A stretch of 64,000 bases of DNA from Pseudopithomyces maydicus (lineage: Eukaryota; Ascomycota; Dothideomycetes; Pleosporales; Didymosphaeriaceae): positions 2,976,001 through 3,040,000 of the forward strand of contig JANTUC010000002.1 of the NCBI GenBank assembly GCA_026873275.1. Reading direction: 5' to 3'. Every line of letters starts with the position of its first letter. The stretch's first letter is position 1. Below are positions 1 through 10,060 of this stretch, piece by piece. Below the pieces are notes generated by a model that was not told where the DNA came from, did not search any database, and saw only the letters and a program-made list of their open reading frames with translations. Position numbers and translations under genes: made by a program.

Positions 1-1586
1 CTGCATTGGTGCGAACCGTGCGGACGTGCTGCAGTCTAGACGCATCACTCTAAATGTGCGTGCGAGTTCTACGAGGGGGCTGAATCTGTAGGGTTGGAAT
101 GGTCGTTTGAGTTTTCTTCGGTTCGTGTTAAATACCCGATGACAATGGACGATACTGTGACCTTTCGTGAAGACTAGGTCCTCGAGTGTATCTAAAAAGC
201 AACACTGAAGTCATACTCTTCGGCTACAGCTCCATCTCCCCACTGCCGGCGAGTCTAGCTGAAGACGGCCTAAGCAGCAATCCTCGAGAAGACCCGAAAT
301 ATTCTACCGGTCGAAGGCACACTATCGTGGCTATAGCGCTACCTGTCGAGAGCTCACTCGTCCAAACTCCACATGCTGAAACTTGGCGGCTCTGGTCGGT
401 TCTGCGAGATGCTCGACCATTCAGGTCAAGTGTGGGGCTACCCCATATGACCAGAGCCTCCAGGCCTCCTCTCAATATAAAAAAAGCGGCTATCATAAGT
501 TCTGTGGATTTCCAGAAGTGCTCGTGTACCAGGGTTTTGTGTCATCTACCCGGCTATCATCTGCTTGTCGGAGGCTTGTTCAATACGACCCACGCTTTTA
601 TGTCAGTATTGTCTTGCAACCACAGCGGTCAATCTATGCCAGTCCGTACAGCTCGGCCCGTCTCACCTTGAGCAACTGTGGTGGAGTCTATCTCAAAAAT
701 GCCCGTACTATGGCGCTGGATCGGCCACAGCATCGGCCACTATAAAGAAAATGAAAAACCGAGGATGAAATCAGCAGAGCTACCTTCACAAATAAACAGC
801 TTGATACCGTCGGTGACTAGCCGGCATAGAACCTATACTTCAAGTTATTGATCACCTTTGTGTCTTGCCACTGATCGGCTACGCGCCATTATCTTGTTCG
901 TGTGTGATACGTGAAAGGAGGCCATTCTGAGAACTGACTGGCCAGATCTATTCACCAGGATTTGGTTGGCATTATGGGGATCGCGGGGTACGATGTCTGC
1001 CGAGCACACAGGTGCTCCGCATATGCAGGGTGTTGCAACTTGGGTTCATTTATGCATCCACAAGACGAAGTTCTCCCAGCCAAACAACTCAAAGTGCCCG
1101 CAGGATATCCAGAAAGCATGACCAGCCAGGTCATCCGATCTCAAGGCTGATAGGTAGGCGTCCGGGGTGCTGTGCAGTCAGCACCAACTCACCTGCCCTA
1201 CGCAGGAACCTCGACGAGATCGGGGCATGTCATAGCCGGACTTTGGGTAAGAATCTTCCGAAGAAACCATCTCTGAATCGGCCTCCGCGAATCTCCACAC
1301 AGATGGTGATTAAGATGTGGACCCTGCTATAGTGGCCATGGACACTGCCGTTGTTGATTGCCATCTAAGCCTCATCATGGCCCAGCGAAGCAAGCACGAG
1401 CCATTGAGCACATTGTATGCCCGCAAATTACGGCCCTGTATCCCGTTCACATTGACACCAGGAATAGGAAAAGCGCCTCTTTACACCATAGTGTCTTGCC
1501 GCCGGGGCAGCAGTCGAGCATATAAAAGCGATGCCGCTCCAACTTCTGCTTCGACACCTCACTGAAGTCGTTCTCCAGTCGGCAAC
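1..1586. other. Gene-free left edge and GH6 promoter region
   Basis: No open frame here has convincing coding bias or a recognisable motif. The longest (about 160 codons from 186) overlaps other open frames on both strands and looks like chance. The right part is the promoter of the GH6 gene. CreA-type SYGGRG hexamers occur at 983-988, 1162-1167 and 1502-1507. Carbon-repressor control is inferred from these sites only. Confidence 0.5.
1502..1528 (+). promoter_or_regulatory. Core promoter of the GH6 gene: TATA box plus CreA-like site
   Basis: TATAAAAG lies at 1521-1528, 59 bases before the ATG, which suits a fungal core promoter. A CCGGGG hexamer at 1502-1507 fits the SYGGRG consensus of the carbon repressor CreA/Cre1, placed so that it could hinder TATA-factor binding. 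The boxes are read directly. Repression by glucose is inferred from how fungal cellulase genes usually behave. Confidence 0.5.
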
Positions 1587-2954
1587 ATGAAGGGTCTCTA
1601 CTCCGCTGTGCTGGCTTCGGCCATCGCTGGTGCTTTCGCTGCTCCCAGTCCTGTCGAACAGGGCCCCATTACCGCACGTGCTGCAAATGCTGCTTGTGCT
1701 ACTCCCGTCACCCTCAGCGGTAACCCGTTCGCGTCCCGCTCCATCTATGCCAACAAGGAGTACTCCAAGGAGGTCATTGCTGCCGCTGCCTCGATGACCG
1801 ACAGTGCCTTGGCCGCCAAAGCTTCCAAGGTCGCCCAGGTCGGAACTTTCTTGTGGATGTAAGTGATAATGGTATATGGATAGAGAGAGCAATTGTTGAC
1901 AAGAAGTTCAGCGACACCCGTGCTCGTATCAGTGTCGTCGAGGACAACCTGAAGGACGTCCCCTGCAACCAGCTCGCTGCCTTCGTCATCTATGATCTTC
2001 CCGGTCGTGACTGCGCAGCAAAGGCCTCCAACGGAGAACTTGCTGCCGGTGATATTACCACCTACAAAAGCGAGTACATCGACCGTAAGTGCCCATACAG
2101 AGACATTAGAGTTGGAAAAATCCCTAATAAAGCATAGCCATCGTCGCCATCTTCAAGAAGTACCCTAATACCGCCATCGCCCTCGTCATCGAGCCAGACT
2201 CGCTCCCCAACCTGGTCACCAACGCCGATAAGCAAGCCTGCAAGGACTCCGCCTCTGGCTACCGCGAGGGCGTCGCCTATGCTCTTAAGCAGCTCAACCT
2301 CCCCAACATCGCCATGTACATCGATGCTGGTCACGGTGGCTGGCTTGGCTGGAATGACAACCTCAGTAAGCACTCCCCACCCAGCATTCCCCCCTTCCAC
2401 TCCCCATAACCACCTCCATCTAACATGTTCCCCCAGAGCCCGGCGCCAAGGAACTCGCCGACACCTACAAGAAAGCCGGCTCCCCCAAGCAAGTCCGCGG
2501 CATCTCCACCAACGTCGCCGGCTGGAACGCGTGGGATCTCTCGCCCGGTGAATTCTCCAAAGCAACCGACGCCCAATGGAACAAGTGCCAGAACGAAAAG
2601 ATCTACGTCGAGACCTTCGGCCCGCTGCTCAAGGCCGCCGGCATGCCCGGCCAGGCCATCGTCGACACGGGCCGCAACGCCGTCACGGGTCTGCGCAAGG
2701 AGTGGGGTGACTGGTGCAATGTCAAGGGCGCGGGCTTTGGCGTCCGTCCTACCAGCACGACGGGCTCGACGTACGCGGATGCGTTCGTGTGGGTTAAGCC
2801 GGGTGGTGAGTCAGATGGGACGTCTGATACGTCGGCGACGAGGTACGATTCGTTCTGTGGAAAGGAGGATGCGTATAATCCTGCGCCTGAGGCTGGGCAG
2901 TGGAACCAGGCGTACTTTGAGGCACTTGTCGCTAATGCGAAGCCTGCTTTCTAA
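1587..2954 (+). CDS. Secreted glycoside hydrolase family 6 cellulase (cellobiohydrolase II-like), no CBM1
   Basis: Family 6 enzymes hydrolyse beta-1,4-glucan by inversion, typically releasing cellobiose from the non-reducing end. Four exons (1587-1858, 1912-2084, 2138-2365, 2437-2954) join in frame to 396 residues. Residues 1 to about 18 form a signal peptide (MKGLYSAVLASAIAGAFA). The catalytic domain follows almost at once, with no cellulose-binding module or Ser/Thr linker. Family landmarks: FLWIDT near 88, YDLPGRDCAA with Asp124 (equivalent to Trichoderma Cel6A Asp175), IEPDSL with Asp169 (the proton donor, Asp221), DAGHGGWLGW, WGDWCNV and FVWVKPGGE. The latter continues SDGTSD, where many cellobiohydrolases have CDGTSD. 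The four cysteines expected in two disulfides (RDC, QAC, DWC, SFC) are present. Activity on crystalline versus soluble cellulose cannot be told from sequence alone. Confidence 0.95.
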
Positions 2955-3777
2955 GCGGTAGGTGGGTGATGGGTGGTTGTATATATATGGTGGGAGGAAG
3001 GGGAGAGATAAAAAAGCTAGCGATATGTTGGGCTTTTTTCTTGTCTATAGCTTCAATGAGATCTCTCTTTCATCAATGTGTTTTGCTTTCTTGGCGTTGG
3101 GAGGCGCGAGTGAGTGGTGTATGCATGAGTGTGAGGAAAACCCGATGCGCGGTGGTGGATGTTGCAGAGTTAAGAACGGTGCTGGATGTGTTGTTGTTAA
3201 CGGATTGTATGACTGTCGGGGGCGGGGCAGGGTAGTGACTCAGGTGCGATGACTGTGTGGGAACGGTTACACAGTGTACAGCCCTACGCTTATACCTCCT
3301 CCTACCTTTTAACCATGATGCACGCACTTTTCTACTCACTGGAAAGAATGTATACCATCAATTTCAATTACAAGAAAAGAGCTATTGTTCACTACCGATG
3401 CAGCCACAGAGTATTGTGATAATGACATATCCATCATGGTGACAGCGCCAGAAATGCCAAAGCGAGTGACGGCTCCTCGACATCCCGACAGCGTACTCGT
3501 CAACCACCCAAACACTGGACTGAGTGTCTTTTCTCCACGAAAAGTATCAATCACCTCGCTGACTCTTTTCAACGCACGACTTCAACAGTCACAGTTCACT
3601 GTCACCCGCCATGCTCAGCTTCGCATCTTCTTCTCTCTATTCCTCATCCTCTCCCTTTCTACGTTCAATTTTGAGCTTTCCATACGCTCATTAATGCCTC
3701 TATTCCTCGTCTTTTCATAAACCAAAGTACCACCTCTTACTATTTAATTTTAACCGACCGCATCCCGAACAACCACC
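2955..3777. other. Intergenic, GH6 3' region and upstream of a small gene
   Basis: Open frames here are short, overlap each other on both strands and show no motif. AT-rich stretches near 2985-3050 could serve as the GH6 3' end. I see no RNA gene or repeat. Confidence 0.5.
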
Positions 3778-4179
3778 ATGCCCACCACCCCCATTACCAT
3801 CAACCCCGAAATCACCCCACTCCCCTCTCCGATCCCAGGAGAAACACCTCCAAATACATCCCCCATCTCCGCCGACCTCTACCGTCTACATTTCCCCAAA
3901 ACCAACCCCAGCAGACCTCGAAACCCCCCAACGAACGACCGACGCCCCGCCATGAGAGGTGCATCTGAGGATGCTACGTCCAACGATACGAAGTCCAACG
4001 ATAATACATCCAGCCAAGTACCGAGTTTCCGCCTCGTCCGCCAGGATTCAAACTCAGCGTATGAGTGGGAGAGCATACCGGATCCGAATGCGATCGATTT
4101 CGATAACTTGGCAGAGGACAAGAGGGCGCCGGTGCCGGAGTCGTTTGGGGGAGTGATCGGAGTATTTTGGAGGAGTTGA
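3778..4179 (+). CDS. Small hypothetical protein, C-terminus uncertain
   Basis: I do not recognise this protein. It has 133 residues, no signal peptide and no membrane segment, and a Pro/Thr/Ser-rich start typical of disordered fungal proteins. The second half (FRLVRQDSNSAYEWESIP, then DPNAIDFDNL) looks like genuine coding sequence. The frame then stops soon after a run of five G at about 4147-4151. Shifting frame by one base at that run continues as SDRSILEELNGWGGDGEGDGW for some 35 more codons. A separate open frame (4184-4390) encodes a Lys-rich then acidic tail. The true end is therefore unresolved: one-base error, missed intron or real truncation. Confidence 0.45.
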   Translation: MPTTPITINPEITPLPSPIPGETPPNTSPISADLYRLHFPKTNPSRPRNPPTNDRRPAMRGASEDATSNDTKSNDNTSSQVPSFRLVRQDSNSAYEWESIPDPNAIDFDNLAEDKRAPVPESFGGVIGVFWRS

Positions 4180-4441
4180 ATGGGTGGGGTGGAGATGGGG
4201 AGGGGGATGGTTGGGGGAGAGAAAGTTGTGGGTGGGAGGGGAGGAGACGAAAGAAGTGAAGGGAGGGAAGAAGGTAGAGAAAGTGAAGAAAGCGAAGAAA
4301 GCGGGAAAGGCGGTTGATACAAAGGAGCAGGCGGCTGTGGACACGGGAAGTGACTCTTGTGAGTTACAATTCGAGCTGGAGGATATCTAGCAGTGCACTG
4401 GCTACATGCATACCCATCCTAATACCCCCTCAATTCAAGTC

Positions 4442-7400
4442 TCACTTAGCATCCTTCTCACACCTCGCCACATGCCCCCACACCCTCGGATACACATCCT
4501 CGCAACTCCTCTTCCCCATCCACGTATCCAAATGTCCATACCCCTCCACAACAACCCTTTCATAATCCCCCATCCCAAATTCCCGCCGCAGCACATCGTA
4601 ACTCTCACTCGTGCTCAACGGATTGTAAACCGCGCTCGCGCCGCCGCTCAGAAACTGGATCCGCAGCCCGCGCAACCTCTCCAGGTTTCCTGGTTTGGTG
4701 ACGAGATCTTCGAACGCGGGTGCGTTGGTGCGGAGGTGGTGCGGGGGCGTCGAGCCCATGAGGGTCAGGTGCGAGAGGAAGGACATGTGCACGCCGTTGA
4801 AGAATTTGTCGAGGTTGGTGTGCGTGGCGTGGTTGAGGTTTGAGCTAGGGGGAATGTGAGAAGGGTGATTTAGGGAGGGAGAGGGGCAGGGGAGGGGAAC
4901 TCACTGATTCCACATGCGGCCGTATAGGAGGCTTCCGCGGTGGCAGGCGGTTGAGGGGCAGAGCTCAGAGGTAGAGCCGACAGGGTAGAAGCGGAGGAGT
5001 TGATCGATGAGGCGTTGAAATAGGGGGATGTAGGTGAAGAACTGGTGGAGAACCAAGGACCGGCGTAAGCCTAAGGGATAAAGGTTAGTCACGTCGTGAT
5101 GAATACCGTGGTATGTGGTTCTTACCTGGTACAGCTTCTCGAGCATCTGTGTACGCGATTTCACTCTATTTACTTTGGCGAATCTCAAATGAGTGAAGAC
5201 TTGACTGCAAGTCATCCCACGGATCCACTCAGCATTCACCGTGCCCGTCAGGAGAGCCATCCCAGTTGCGATAGAACCTAAGCAATGGCACACGACATAG
5301 AACTGCTTATCGCCCTCGAGCTTGCGAACAAATTGCATCGCAGCCTTGACATCGAGACGCGCATCATATGCCGTGTATCCATGTTGAGCCACTTCAAGCT
5401 TTCCAAATCGCAGTGTGGCGACGTAGCACGTATACCCCAGCTGGGTAAAATAGTCAACCGTGTTCGTCTTAATCGTCGGCAAAGAGAAAATCTGATCATC
5501 TACAGAAGCACCTGGCAAGAAGAGAATAGCCATATCTCGCTTCGTGCTGTTGGTTGCCGGATGCCACACTTTGATATTCGTGCGTACGCCGTCATCGGCT
5601 ACGAGCGTAGAATCTTGCACTGGCAAGGGCTTTTTCAAAAATCCAGCTGTGCTCTTATCAGGGAACTCGAGCGAGCGGAACGGCGCGATGAAATATGGTC
5701 CGAGATTCTTCGCCCAGAATTTGGCAAAAGGAAGGGTGGCTGATATGTTCGAAGTTAGACCTTGGGCAGGGGAAATCGATCTGAAGCTACGTAGCTCTCG
5801 GATGAAATCTCCGACCTTGATGTTAAGAATTCCGCGACCAACAAGGGAGCCATCGAGACCTGTGATGGTTGCGTACAGCGTGGTGGTCGCTTGCCATGTT
5901 TTGTGCATGGAAAACGCAATTGACGGATCGATGATCTTGGTACCGTGGAAGAAGTACGTTTGGCCTTCGGTGCTGGCTAACACGAGGTCGTATACCAGGT
6001 TCTTCGCGTCTGATACGCTTTCGTCGACGGTGAAAAATTGGATGTTGCCGTCGGTGATCATCAAGGGGTTTTGGGAAAGCGCGCCGCAGGAGAGAGTTCC
6101 GGCAACTTGAGGAGCACCGTAGGACTGATCGGTCGATGGAGTCGAGGAGCTGACATCGACTGTAACGTACAGGCTGGCAGAGCTTGCTGCACCTTCGGCA
6201 GCGTTGTAAGCAATCCGGAAGTCACTGATCTCGCTCCCTATATGGACATAACCTTCCATGACTTCGGTGAAACGCAATCCACTAGCATCAATACTTTTTT
6301 GATTTCCCGACTTAAAATGCGAGACTTTGGGTTCACCGAAGAGATCCAGTCGCCCGTTTGAAGAGCGGTCAACTACCCACCCGTTTTGGGATACGAGCAG
6401 TTCGCAGTTTCGCTCCGCAAGTGCAGTTATAGTGGCTAGAGGATTGGCTCCTATCATATTACGTGAGTGGGGCTTTGGATGAGCATCACCTTAAAGCACT
6501 TACCCAAAGAAGTAGGTATGATTGAAGCGTCAACACACACAAGTCCTTCATGGACTTCGGGACCATCACCAGTGAACACTCGCCCCATGTGATCTACGGC
6601 GCCACATCGTCCGGTGCCATCGGAGGTCATGATTGCACCACCCAATGGATGAGCACTGACGTCCTTTTTGTTGTCTGTGCCATATTAGTAAAAGTTATGC
6701 AGCAAGATAGTAAGCTTTTGAGGGTGGATGCTTGGTGCCTTATGTCACGACCGCACTTACCGGCATAGAAAGGACTGTCAACAAATGTAGCGCCGATTGC
6801 ACGAGACGCCTTTTCTAGTATTGCGCGCAGCCTTTGCGCTTGTTTTGTCTTCGCTACTCCAACGAATTCCAGATAGGCTTCGTCGTTCTCTAGTTTAACA
6901 AAACCTTCATTATTATCGTGTGACATGACTAAGAATGTTTGTGTCTTGTTCAGACTGCCCCTCGTCGCATGAGACCCAAAAATAATCTTCCTGAAGCTGG
7001 AAAGTAGAATTCTGAGCCATTCAGAATATTTCATTCGTAGATATACTTTTTTGGATGTCACCTCAAGTGCCACCTGCATTATTGGTGCTAATGCAGCTGG
7101 TATCGCGCCTTCTTGAATGACATAGCTGTCTAGAACATTTGGAGAAGAATCAGGGTCACGAGAATCAATGATTCCGGTGATAGTGGGACCAGGATGGCCA
7201 GATGGATCGGGCGATGCAGTTCCTATACCGTTGATGATGCGATCGCTATTATAAGCGAAGCCGAGAATGTCACCGTTTCCAGAAACCTTATGTCCAACCA
7301 TAGATGATGTCTTTAATCCGTGCTTTTGAGAGCGAAGTAGGATGGATGTAGTGCCTGCATGCCGTAGTCGTTAGTCAGCCGAGTTCACTTACAATCAAGC

Positions 7401-8546
7401 TTACGTACCCAAAGAACCAGCGCCAAGTATACACAGTTCTTTCGCTCGAACCCACATGAGACTTTTTATGTATTTACTCGGAAATTTCTCCCTCCCATTA
7501 CCATGCCAAGCAAAGTGTATGGTGTAACCACCCTTTTGGGTATCTTTCTTGACGTAGCGGACCTCGCACTGGCAATAAATATGGGCACCCCAGTTCCACG
7601 CGTCGGCAATGTAGGTCACTAGAACAGAATTTTTGGAACCGTCATTGACGCCAGTACAATCTTGTCCTGAGCCTGTTGAAGCTATCATCTCAACTCCTGC
7701 ACTGTTCAAACCTCCGTGAAAGAATGTTGTCTGGGGAACGCGGTAGAAATTCTGCTCTTGATCGAGAATCTTCGCTTGCTCTTCTAGGACATCAAGCTTA
7801 TTTAGAGGTGGATAGCTAGTGGGATACGGCGTCGGCGTGAGGGTTTGAGCAGCGCTTCGGTAGTCTGCAAAATAACCGTTAACAGTCTATCCAAGGGTGT
7901 TTTTAAGGTAATCCCTACGCATGTCTAGTGAGTCTGGGTTATTTCGTATCTCAGATGGCCAAGCATCGAGCTGCAATGTCCGATGATCGGCAGGCAGGAA
8001 CACATTCGCATTAATCAGAGAGGTACCACCAAGCCCTAGAAGAGATTAGTACTCAAATTGAATAGAACCAATAAGTTGCGAAAATATGTATTCGTATAGC
8101 TACCTTTTCCTCTTAGCACGTTCTGCCCTCTTCCGATAACGAGATCGTAGAGTCCAGTTCTTTTCCCGCAATGTATGTCTCTAATAGCATCTTCATCACT
8201 TCCCGCATCCCCAGAAAGATGAAGTTCCCGAGCTACGTCCTTAGTATAAACTGGGTATTCCCCTGCTAGAATGGCCATCAATATAATTTCATACCATCTT
8301 TGTAAGCGAAGAAGAAGCCTGGGGCTACTCACGCCACCTCTCTTCTCCGAATTCCAGCACTGCGACCGTCTTACCGGCTCTTGCCATCTTTGAAGCCGCG
8401 ACGCCGGCGCCATAGCCGGATCCTATGACAACTATGTCGTACTCTGGTTGTAATTCGTGAATCTCTCTGCTGAGCCGCGGAAACCTGGACGAGTGGTCCG
8501 GGGAATCTGGGGCATCCGAAGACGAGGAGAATTTTAGTTTGCTCAT
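4442..8546 (-). CDS. GMC oxidoreductase (cholesterol-oxidase-like) fused to an alpha/beta hydrolase
   Basis: Eight exons (8546-8333, 8265-8104, 8035-7919, 7864-7409, 7354-6761, 6674-6504, 6450-4905, 4844-4442) join in frame to 1220 residues. N-terminal GMC flavoenzyme: FAD-binding VVIGSGYGAG near residue 40, FAD-loop LGGTSLINANVFLPA, and the C-terminal GMC block HPLGGAIM, then DASIIPTSLGANPLAT near 565-578, as in GMC-type cholesterol oxidases. A beta-rich middle region follows. From about 860 an alpha/beta hydrolase appears, with oxyanion region LFLPGASVDD, elbow VVCHCLGS near 961 and a late catalytic His in GYGHLDTW. The elbow carries Cys where esterases have Ser. No signal peptide is evident. 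A sterol-like substrate oxidised by the first half and cleaved or transferred by the second is inferred. A splice-like GTAAGA at about 5126 is not needed, because the frame stays open through it. Confidence 0.85.
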
Positions 8547-10060
8547 CTTTGTTTACACCCCAGCCTACTACCTATGGACTGCAAAGATCTATGGGTCTAA
8601 AAACATGCACAGTACCAAGGGTGAGATTTTGCTGTGGACCCACAGACTGGGACCCACATCCGTGCGAGATCTTTATATCGGGACAACTTTAGAAGTTAAG
8701 CCAGAAAGAGTATACAACTTCTATTGTATGGCAAGAAATTAAGCAGATGAAACTATGTTAACAGAGCGTAAATAGATTCAAATGAAGAAGCAATGCATGA
8801 ATATGAGTCTAGATCAGGAACGTACCGTTAATATATCGTACTAGTACGTAAGTAGAATTGATTCTTCATGGGAAAAAGACCGTGTCGCGGATGATCCTTG
8901 AGGCTGAGCTAAAGGATCGAGCCAAGAACTCACGATGATACTTCTAACGGTATTGAGGAACAGGATTGTTGTTTTCGTTTATATAGCCAGGAGAGACCAA
9001 ACCTTCAGGGATCGCTTCCATTGGTGTGAGACTCTCATCCTCGAATGGAGGACCCTTGTTTCAGCCACCAGGCGTCGTACTCTAGCCTCTGCGACATCCA
9101 CCCAATGGCATGTGAAAGACAAGCTCGGTACGAACGATAAGAGAATTCTTTACTACACTATCTGCAAGCGTTCGTAAACTGTAAGCAGCCACTCGGAGCC
9201 TTTGGCCGTAACATGCAGTTCCTTGTTGAGCCATCAGAGGCAGTTCTGATCGGTCAATAGATGGACAAGTTATATAGCTTTTATGTAGCACCGAGTACAG
9301 TACTAGGCCACTAAATCAAATGCCGAAAGTTTTACACCTAGTCTAGGTATGCGCAGTGAGATAAGTCTTCATAAAACTTGGAAAGCCATGTCTGCATTCA
9401 CTGGGGCCCGGATAAGATGGCAATGTGTGTATGGATCCGTGTGATCGCGATCGCTTTTGAAGGTAGCGCGCATCCTTAGCATGCATTATTGAGGGAACGG
9501 CAAAGTGATCTTGAGTCGGTCATACGATGTAATACGAGTTGGGACCGCTACGCGTCCACCAAGAAAGAACAGATCGAGTTAGACTGCTAGTCAAGAAGCG
9601 AATTCGAGGCCTTGGGCTCCCGTATTCTATCATGACTCAAGCCTGATGAGTAATCTTTGCGCTCTTGAGTCATGTGCTCACGACGGTATACTTCGTAGAG
9701 AAACTGTATGCGTGAGCACCGAAAGGATTGAGAGATTAATTAGTTCATTTCACTTCAGTTGATACTCTCAGACATTTTTTGATATATTTGCTAGTTGGAG
9801 GATTCCAACATAGGCATCACTTGTAAAAAGATATGTGAACTTGAATTATCCCTCATCTTATGCATCATTTCGTATATGCTTGATAATTGGTAAGTATGAG
9901 ATGTTCGATGTGGGACATTCGTGATCTGTAGTCTTCGGGTTCTCTTGTGGAGAAAGAGTTGGATCCAGCACAGACTAAGAACATAATCGAAACCAATACC
10001 ATGACCATGGTAAGCTACTTCTATTCAGTCTCGTTTTATGAATTCATGTAAATAACGTCC
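8547..10060. other. Intergenic region between the two divergently spaced minus-strand genes
   Basis: No coding frame of merit. AT-rich blocks alternate with short ORFs on both strands. The only clear structure is a pair of adjacent inverted repeats at 9631-9719, listed separately. The part next to 8547 is presumably the promoter of the GMC fusion gene. Confidence 0.5.
9631..9719. repeat. Two adjacent inverted repeats (back-to-back hairpins)
   Basis: CATGACTCAAG at 9631-9641 is the exact reverse complement of CTTGAGTCATG at 9664-9674 (11 bp stem, 22 nt loop). Directly next to it, GTGCTCACG at 9674-9682 pairs with CGTGAGCAC at 9711-9719 (9 bp stem, 28 nt loop). Each arm of the first repeat contains TGACTCA, the core bound by Gcn4/CPC1 and AP-1-type bZIP factors. 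It could be a paired bZIP site or a structured RNA. The pairing is seen and the function is unknown. Confidence 0.6.

Noticed and set aside
186..745. Overlapping open frames at the left edge
   Set aside because: Open frames on both strands over the same bases, no splice architecture and no motif.
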